A program made the position numbers and the translations under genes. Below are positions 58,170 through 64,000 of a stretch of DNA of 64,000 bases, in pieces. The DNA is taken from the NCBI RefSeq assembly GCF_024055725.1, contig NZ_JAMXMX010000029.1:37845-101844 (forward strand), read 5' to 3'. The notes beneath the pieces were generated by a model. The model saw nothing but the letters and a program-made list of their open reading frames with translations. It was not told the DNA's origin and did not search any database. Every line of letters starts with the position of its first letter. The stretch's first letter is position 1. The stretch is from Actinoallomurus spadix. Lineage in GTDB: Bacteria > Actinomycetota > Actinomycetes > Streptosporangiales > Streptosporangiaceae.

Positions 58170-58184
58170 ATTCGTGGGGCGAAC
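58170..58184. promoter_or_regulatory. Third MarR-type box ATTCGTGGGGCGAAC
   Basis: Resembles the GTTCG-N5-CGAAC boxes at 57589-57625 (one mismatch in the left arm) and lies 31 bp upstream of the MarR start, consistent with autoregulation. Confidence 0.65.
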
Positions 58185-58618
58185 TATGAGTGACCGGTCA
58201 GCGCCGTCTCGGAGATCGTCGTGGTGGAGGCCCGCTGACGCGCCGACGATTCGCCGGTCAGCCGCGCTTGATAGGCGCTGTTCTCGTCGATCAGCCGATC
58301 GAGCGCCGCGAGTGCGGCGAGGACCGTGTCGAGCGTCGCCGAGAGACGCTCCCGCTCGCGGCGCATCACCGCCATCGAGTCCTGCGCGGCCCGCATCGTC
58401 GGCCTGGTCGTCATGCAGGGGAGCATCTCGACGATCGTGCGGCTGGACAGGCCGGCCGCGAAGAACGACTGGATGAGCCGGACCCGCTGGACCTGGTCTT
58501 CGGCGTAGAGGCGCTGACCGCTCGGCGACCGGGTGCTCACGAGGAGCCCCTGCTCCTCGTAGTAGCGCAGAGAGCGCCGGCTGACCCCGGTCCGCTCCGA
58601 CAGCTCGCCGATCCTCAT
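58184..58618 (-). CDS. MerR-family transcriptional regulator
   Basis: A 144-aa MerR regulator: MRIGELSERTGVSRRSLRYY, EEQGLLVSTRSPSGQRLYAE, RVRLIQSFFAAGLSSRTIVE. The C-terminal helix and tail would bind an effector. Located just before the MarR gene. Targets unknown; the EthD gene that follows divergently is a candidate. Confidence 0.9.
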   Translation of the reverse strand: MRIGELSERTGVSRRSLRYYEEQGLLVSTRSPSGQRLYAEDQVQRVRLIQSFFAAGLSSRTIVEMLPCMTTRPTMRAAQDSMAVMRRERERLSATLDTVLAALAALDRLIDENSAYQARLTGESSARQRASTTTISETALTGHS

Positions 58619-58741
58619 CGACAGTCCCTTCGTGCTGACGATTCCGCTTGCCCCTCACATCAATGTCACCGTTTACCGTAATCCCTGCCGACAGGGGGTC
58701 CGCGTCAAGTGGGCGGACCTCGCGTCAGTGAAGGAGACACT

Positions 58742-59077
58742 GTGATCAAGTTCGCGTATCTGATCAATCGGGTCGACGGCATGACCTTCGAGGAGTTCGT
58801 CGAGTACCACCGCAACCATCACGCCCCGCTCTTCACCTCGATCCCCGAGGCGGAGCGGTACGTCAGGAAGTACACGGTCTCGCATCCGGTGCCGGCCGAG
58901 AACTACCCGGCTCCGGCGTACGACGGCCTCACCGAGATCTGGTTCGACAGCTGGGCGGATCACGACGCGTTCTTCGCCTCCGAGAACTACCGGCTACGGG
59001 TCCACCCCGACGAGGCGAAGTTCATCGACCAGGACTCGATCGGCGTGATGGTCACGGAGGAGAAGACCGTCATCTGA
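58742..59077 (+). CDS. EthD-family (dimeric alpha/beta barrel) protein
   Basis: A 111-aa protein starting MIKFAYLINRVDGMTFEEFV with EYHRNHHAPLF and AYDGLTEIWFDS. EthD-domain proteins accompany ether- or sterol-degrading P450 systems or polyketide pathways. GTG 58742 has GGAG five bases upstream. Divergent from the MerR gene, with the promoter region between them. Confidence 0.82.
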   Translation: MIKFAYLINRVDGMTFEEFVEYHRNHHAPLFTSIPEAERYVRKYTVSHPVPAENYPAPAYDGLTEIWFDSWADHDAFFASENYRLRVHPDEAKFIDQDSIGVMVTEEKTVI

Positions 59078-59106
59078 CGCCGGGAGGGACCGCGCGGAGG
59101 CGGGAA

Positions 59107-60736
<1,630 letters not shown>

Positions 60737-61603
60737 TCATGTCTCCTGGAGAATCCTGCTGAGGATCTCGGCGGTGTTGTCCGGAGGCGCGCTGACCACG
60801 CAGAGGCGCTCCATGGCCTCCATGTAGGCGTCCACGTCGTCGCGTCTGTCCAGATAGAGCGCACTGGTCAGTTGCTCGACGTAGACCACGTCCGGCAGGT
60901 CCGATTCGGGAAACCGCAGGATGGTGAACGCCCCGGCCTCGGCGGTATGACCGCCGACCCGGAACGGCAGCACCTGAAGAATGACGTTCGGCAGCTTCGT
61001 CGCCTCGATGAGGCGCTCGATCTGGCCGCGCATCACTTCTCGTCCCCCGATCGGGCGTCGCAACGCCGCCTCGTCCACGACCGCCCACAGGCGAGGACCG
61101 TCCCCTCGCGTGAGCAGCTTTTGGCGAGTAATCCGCAGGCTGACCCTCTGCTCGATCTCTTCGGGAGGTGCGGCCGAGTTGCCCAGGGAGATGACGGCGC
61201 GGGCGTACCCCTCGGTCTGCAGCAGACCGGGGATGAACTGGACCTCGTAGGTGCGGATCAGCGCGGCCGCCTCTTCCAGCCCCACGTAGGTCTCGAACCA
61301 GCCCGGCAGAACGTCGCCGTACCTGTGCCACCAGCCGGGAGTGTTGGCGTCCTGGGCCAGCTCGAGAAGGCTCTCCCGCTCGCGCTCGTCCATGACGCCG
61401 TAGAGGGTGAGCAGGTCGGCCACGTCGCGTTCCTTGAAGCCCACCCGGCCCAACTCCAGGCGGCTCATCTTGGAACCGGAGGCCCGGATCGCGTATCCGG
61501 CCTCCTCGCGCGTGATGCCCTGCCGCTCACGCAACCGCCGCAGCTGAGCGCCGAGGAGCCGGCGAAGAACGGTCGGTCCCCCAGCGGGCTGCGCTGTGTC
61601 CAC
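60737..61603 (-). CDS. XRE-family regulator with DUF5753 domain
   Basis: A 288-aa protein with an N-terminal helix-turn-helix (RLRERQGITREEAGYAIRAS) and a C-terminal DUF5753 domain (QFIPGLLQTEGYARAVIS, SLRITRQKLLTRGDGPRLWA). With DUF397 and an HATPase protein this is a typical actinobacterial developmental regulator set. GTG 61603 has GGAGG five bases upstream; 61621 is the longer option. Confidence 0.9.
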   Translation of the reverse strand: MDTAQPAGGPTVLRRLLGAQLRRLRERQGITREEAGYAIRASGSKMSRLELGRVGFKERDVADLLTLYGVMDERERESLLELAQDANTPGWWHRYGDVLPGWFETYVGLEEAAALIRTYEVQFIPGLLQTEGYARAVISLGNSAAPPEEIEQRVSLRITRQKLLTRGDGPRLWAVVDEAALRRPIGGREVMRGQIERLIEATKLPNVILQVLPFRVGGHTAEAGAFTILRFPESDLPDVVYVEQLTSALYLDRRDDVDAYMEAMERLCVVSAPPDNTAEILSRILQET

Positions 61604-61692
61604 CCCTACCTCCATGAGCATCGGTCAGCGCACAGTGTGCCACTCCCTCCCGTCGCTGGCAGAGTCTGCACGATCGTCTGCACGTGCATCCG

Positions 61693-61710
61693 GCCTTGCA
61701 TATGCAAGGC
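61693..61710. promoter_or_regulatory. 18-bp perfect palindrome GCCTTGCATATGCAAGGC
   Basis: A perfect palindrome in the divergent promoter of the XRE and HATPase genes. Beside it, TCTGCACG occurs twice (about 61667-61683). Probable operator for the XRE regulator. Confidence 0.65.
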
Positions 61711-61767
61711 ATGTCGAGCAGGATAGCGCGCGAGGGCACGCCGATCACTGCTTCCCAGGGGATCGCG

Positions 61768-62301
61768 ATGACAGCACACGGAGCGCGCTGGATGACCGGT
61801 GAGAGCGTCGACGAGGCGCACGAGTGGCTGTTGTCGGCGATCGCGCGTGGCGGACATTGGTCCGGCCCCGCCGGACCGCACGTCAGGATTGGGCTGGACG
61901 CGGTGACGCGGGACCTCGCGGCGGTGCCCGAATCGGTCCGCGAGGCGCGCGAGTTCACCCGGGACGGGTTGGGGATCTGGGGTCTGGCGGCCATGTACGA
62001 CGACGTCGGTCTCGTCGTCTCCGAACTCGTGACGAACGCCGTCCGGCACGCCGTCGGAGCGACGGCCGGATCCGGCGACACCCCCATCAGGCTCGGGCTC
62101 CTGCGCACGGCCGGTCGGCTGACCTGTGCGGTCGCCGACCCGAGCGACGACGTGCCCCGGCAGGGAGAGGCCGACTTCGTCTCCCAGAGCGGGCGAGGTC
62201 TCCACCTTGTCGCCGCGTTCAGCGACACCTGGAACTGGGCCCCGCTGTACGGTCACGGCAAGGTCGTGTGGGCCGCCTTCACCGTACGGGGCGTCCGCTG
62301 A
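61768..62301 (+). CDS. HATPase_c (anti-sigma-factor-like) ATP-binding protein
   Basis: A protein of about 177 aa with an ATP-binding GHKL fold: DDVGLVVSELVTNAVRHAVG (N-box) and DPSDDVPRQGEADFVSQSGR (G box), then GLHLVAAFSDTWNW. Such RsbW-like proteins act as anti-sigma or regulator partners. ATG 61768 with AGGGG is preferred because the ATG at 61711 abuts the palindrome. Confidence 0.82.
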   Translation: MTAHGARWMTGESVDEAHEWLLSAIARGGHWSGPAGPHVRIGLDAVTRDLAAVPESVREAREFTRDGLGIWGLAAMYDDVGLVVSELVTNAVRHAVGATAGSGDTPIRLGLLRTAGRLTCAVADPSDDVPRQGEADFVSQSGRGLHLVAAFSDTWNWAPLYGHGKVVWAAFTVRGVR

Positions 62302-62362
62302 CCTCCGCCCGCGCGCGGGCGCACGAAGGCCGCACGCGGGGCCGGGCGCGCCGGGTGGCGGG

Positions 62363-62632
62363 TCACAGCATCAGGACGCCCGCGAGCGCGACCCACACGC
62401 AGGCGCCGGCCAGCAGCAGTCCCTCCACCCGCGACAGCACCGGCGGTTCACTCCGCCCGCGCAGCCACCGGCGCCTCCGGTAGGCGACGACCGTCACCAC
62501 CAGCGGGCCGAGCAGCGCCACGATACCGAGCGGAAACGCGATCTTGACGGCGAGCAGGCCGGCCGCCCAGCAGGACAGCACGGCCCGCCGCCAGGTGAGC
62601 TCCGTCCGCTGAGCCTGGAGGCCGGAGCTCAC
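62363..62632 (-). CDS. DUF202 membrane protein
   Basis: An 89-aa protein with RTELTWRRAVLSCWAAGLLA and further hydrophobic segments, the DUF202 (YidH-like) pattern. GTG 62632 overlaps the upstream gene's stop (GTGA), so it is coupled to the neighbouring DUF202 gene. Function unknown. Confidence 0.82.
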   Translation of the reverse strand: MSSGLQAQRTELTWRRAVLSCWAAGLLAVKIAFPLGIVALLGPLVVTVVAYRRRRWLRGRSEPPVLSRVEGLLLAGACVWVALAGVLML

Positions 62633-62976
62633 CGGGTCACGAGCCCGCTGACGAGGGTGACCGTGAAGAGGACCGCCACGCCGACCGTGAGGACGGCGGG
62701 AAGCGGATCGCGCGGCAGCCACACCCCGAGCCGCATCGCCTGCTGAGCCCGCCGCCATCGCCGGTAGGCGACGGGCGCGATCACCACGCTCAGCGTGATG
62801 GCACCGAGGCCGATCTCCCGGTGCCACCCCGGCAGGACCACTCCGTGGATGCCGCCGACCAGTGGTATCCCCAGTGCGACCAGGCCGAAGGCCGTCCGTA
62901 CCCAGGCCAGCAGGGTGCGCTCGTTGGCGAGCGAGAAGCGGTAGTCGGGCTCGTGCCCGGGTTCGACGTCCGGCAT
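62629..62976 (-). CDS. DUF202 membrane protein (YidH-like)
   Basis: A 115-aa protein: FSLANERTLLAWVRTAFGLV, typical of DUF202, plus three hydrophobic segments. ATG 62976 starts near the conserved element; the longer frame from 63045 lacks clear support. Paired with the downstream DUF202 gene. Confidence 0.85.
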   Translation of the reverse strand: MPDVEPGHEPDYRFSLANERTLLAWVRTAFGLVALGIPLVGGIHGVVLPGWHREIGLGAITLSVVIAPVAYRRWRRAQQAMRLGVWLPRDPLPAVLTVGVAVLFTVTLVSGLVTR

Positions 62977-63315
62977 CGTCTTCAAGCCCTCCTCGAGACG
63001 GTCGCGCCCTACCTCGATGAGGCTTCTACCCACCACCGCCGTCACCGGGCGAGTCGCGTCACCGGGCCGGCGGGGCGGGTTCGCTTCGGACGTGCGCCGA
63101 CCGGGAACGTCTGCTCGTGGCGTTCATCTGCGTCGGGGCGGCCGCGGGCCGGAATGAATCGGGCGTATGTGGCAACGCGCTCGAATTTGCCCTCCGTCTA
63201 ACCCTGAGCAGGGAAAAGGTCTGTCCGGATCTCCCATTGTGGGCTTGTGTCGAGGCCGTTCGCGGAGCAACGTGGGTCTTCAAGAGCGGAAACGGTGTAC
63301 CGGCACGATCGGGGG
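62977..63315. other. Intergenic region with no recognised gene
   Basis: About 340 bp between the divergent DUF202 and the terminal gene. No ORF with family similarity, no strong hairpin and no operator was seen. A few possible small frames on either strand look like noise. Confidence 0.5.
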
Positions 63316-64000
63316 ATGGTCGGCATGGCCGCGGAGAGAAGAGCCACAGCCACGAAGGAGAAGCCCGCGACGCGAAGGGCCTCGGCGACGACCGCCGCCA
63401 CCACGCGGCGCGGTCGTACGGCGACCCCGGCGACGGCGGTGACGGCGGACACGACGCGGACAGAGGAGCACGGGGCGGCGCTGCCCGTTCCCGTCGTGAC
63501 GCCCCACGTCAAGATGCTGAGGATCCCCCTTCCCACGCGGGGCTTCGCCCTCGTCGGCGACATGGGCCGGGTCGCCGCCGCGTACCTGCCTCCCAGGGAC
63601 CGGCTGATGTTCTACGGCGGCCTCGCGGCCGCCGCCGCCATCGGAGTCCTCGACTGGCCGGTGGCCGCGGCCGTCGGCGTCGGGACGATGGTGGCGCGCC
63701 GGGCCGTCGGCAGACGGGAGACCGCACGGCCCGTTCCGGCGAGCACGCAGGCCGCGGCGCCGGCCGCGCCCACGGCCCGGACCGCCCGGACGACGGGCAC
63801 GAGCCGGACGACCGCCGGCACGACCCGGGCGACGACCGGTACGACCCGGTCGCGAACGGCCGCGGGGACCACCGGCCGGACCCGGGCGACGGCGGCCGCC
63901 GGCGGGGCGAAGACGGCGACGGGAACCAGCCGGTCGCGGACGACGGCGGGCACGACCCGGTCCCGTACCGCCGGCGCGACCGCGGCCCAGAGCGCGGCGG
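63316..64000 (+). CDS. Ala/Thr/Arg-rich protein, 3'-truncated by the window
   Basis: An open frame without a stop runs to the window end (228 codons visible). It begins MVGMAAERRATATKEKPATR, has a short hydrophobic middle (MFYGGLAAAAAIGVLDWPVA) and then low-complexity repeats such as GTTRATTGTTRSRTAAGTTG. The basic, disordered tail resembles nucleic-acid- or wall-interacting proteins of actinobacteria. The ATG at 63325 is an alternative start with a better-spaced GGGGG. Family not recognised. Confidence 0.55.
   Translation, partial: MVGMAAERRATATKEKPATRRASATTAATTRRGRTATPATAVTADTTRTEEHGAALPVPVVTPHVKMLRIPLPTRGFALVGDMGRVAAAYLPPRDRLMFYGGLAAAAAIGVLDWPVAAAVGVGTMVARRAVGRRETARPVPASTQAAAPAAPTARTARTTGTSRTTAGTTRATTGTTRSRTAAGTTGRTRATAAAGGAKTATGTSRSRTTAGTTRSRTAGATAAQSAA

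Overview
The window is high-GC actinobacterial DNA. A mycobacterial-type Kgd, an SCO5389-family gene, DUF6104, an XRE-DUF5753/DUF397 pair, F420-type oxidoreductases and a KstR-like steroid regulon point to a filamentous actinomycete, perhaps Streptosporangiales/Thermomonosporaceae. No rRNA, tRNA, CRISPR array or insertion sequence was found.

Layout: 1-2930 holds a truncated malic enzyme, a VapBC toxin-antitoxin pair and a quinone-oxidoreductase-like MDR enzyme. 2955-20565 is the centrepiece, a RiPP biosynthetic locus. Two radical-SAM enzymes with B12-type architecture are read leftwards. Reading rightwards from a shared promoter are two tandem precursor peptides (leaders almost identical, cores different, both ending NNNCLC), a SPASM radical-SAM enzyme, an EpiD/HFCD-type flavoprotein decarboxylase, an MFS exporter, a third leader-like peptide without a core, a cyclase-AAA-TPR regulator, a cytosolic subtilase, a GAF protein, an ATP-grasp ligase, an azoline-type YcaO and its two split partner proteins (a Zn-binding E1-like fragment and an RRE fused to degenerate SagB-like domains). 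Overlapping or nearly touching start/stop codons tie most of 7872-20565 into one transcription unit. The mixture of C-methylation, radical crosslinking, azoline formation, C-terminal Cys decarboxylation and ATP-grasp ligation matches no single RiPP class I know.

20602-22309 has a ParB-like DNA-binding protein and an orphan NarL/LuxR response regulator, possible cluster regulators. 22406-37453 is mostly housekeeping or envelope genes: PadR/DUF4097, DUF6104, kgd, a serpin, DedA, an SDR, a cupin, DUF1707, an L,D-transpeptidase, a frameshifted SCO5389-family gene and a membrane-anchored Asp-box propeller.

37557-39421 (alcohol dehydrogenase, ferredoxin, PPOX oxidoreductase), 51979-54173 (two CYP125-like P450s and an SDR, P450 genes extending from 50763) and the thiolase at 59107-60303 share four perfect TNNAACNNGTTNNA sites, so they look like parts of a steroid/cholesterol catabolic regulon under a KstR-type repressor. 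Between them lie a ribose ABC/kinase operon with a LacI regulator (39489-45253), a small glycosyltransferase/methyltransferase/toroid-protein set (47494-50607), and a MarR/MerR-flanked redox block (54410-59077). The right end has an XRE/DUF397/HATPase regulatory trio, two DUF202 membrane proteins and an Ala/Thr/Arg-rich protein cut by the window end.
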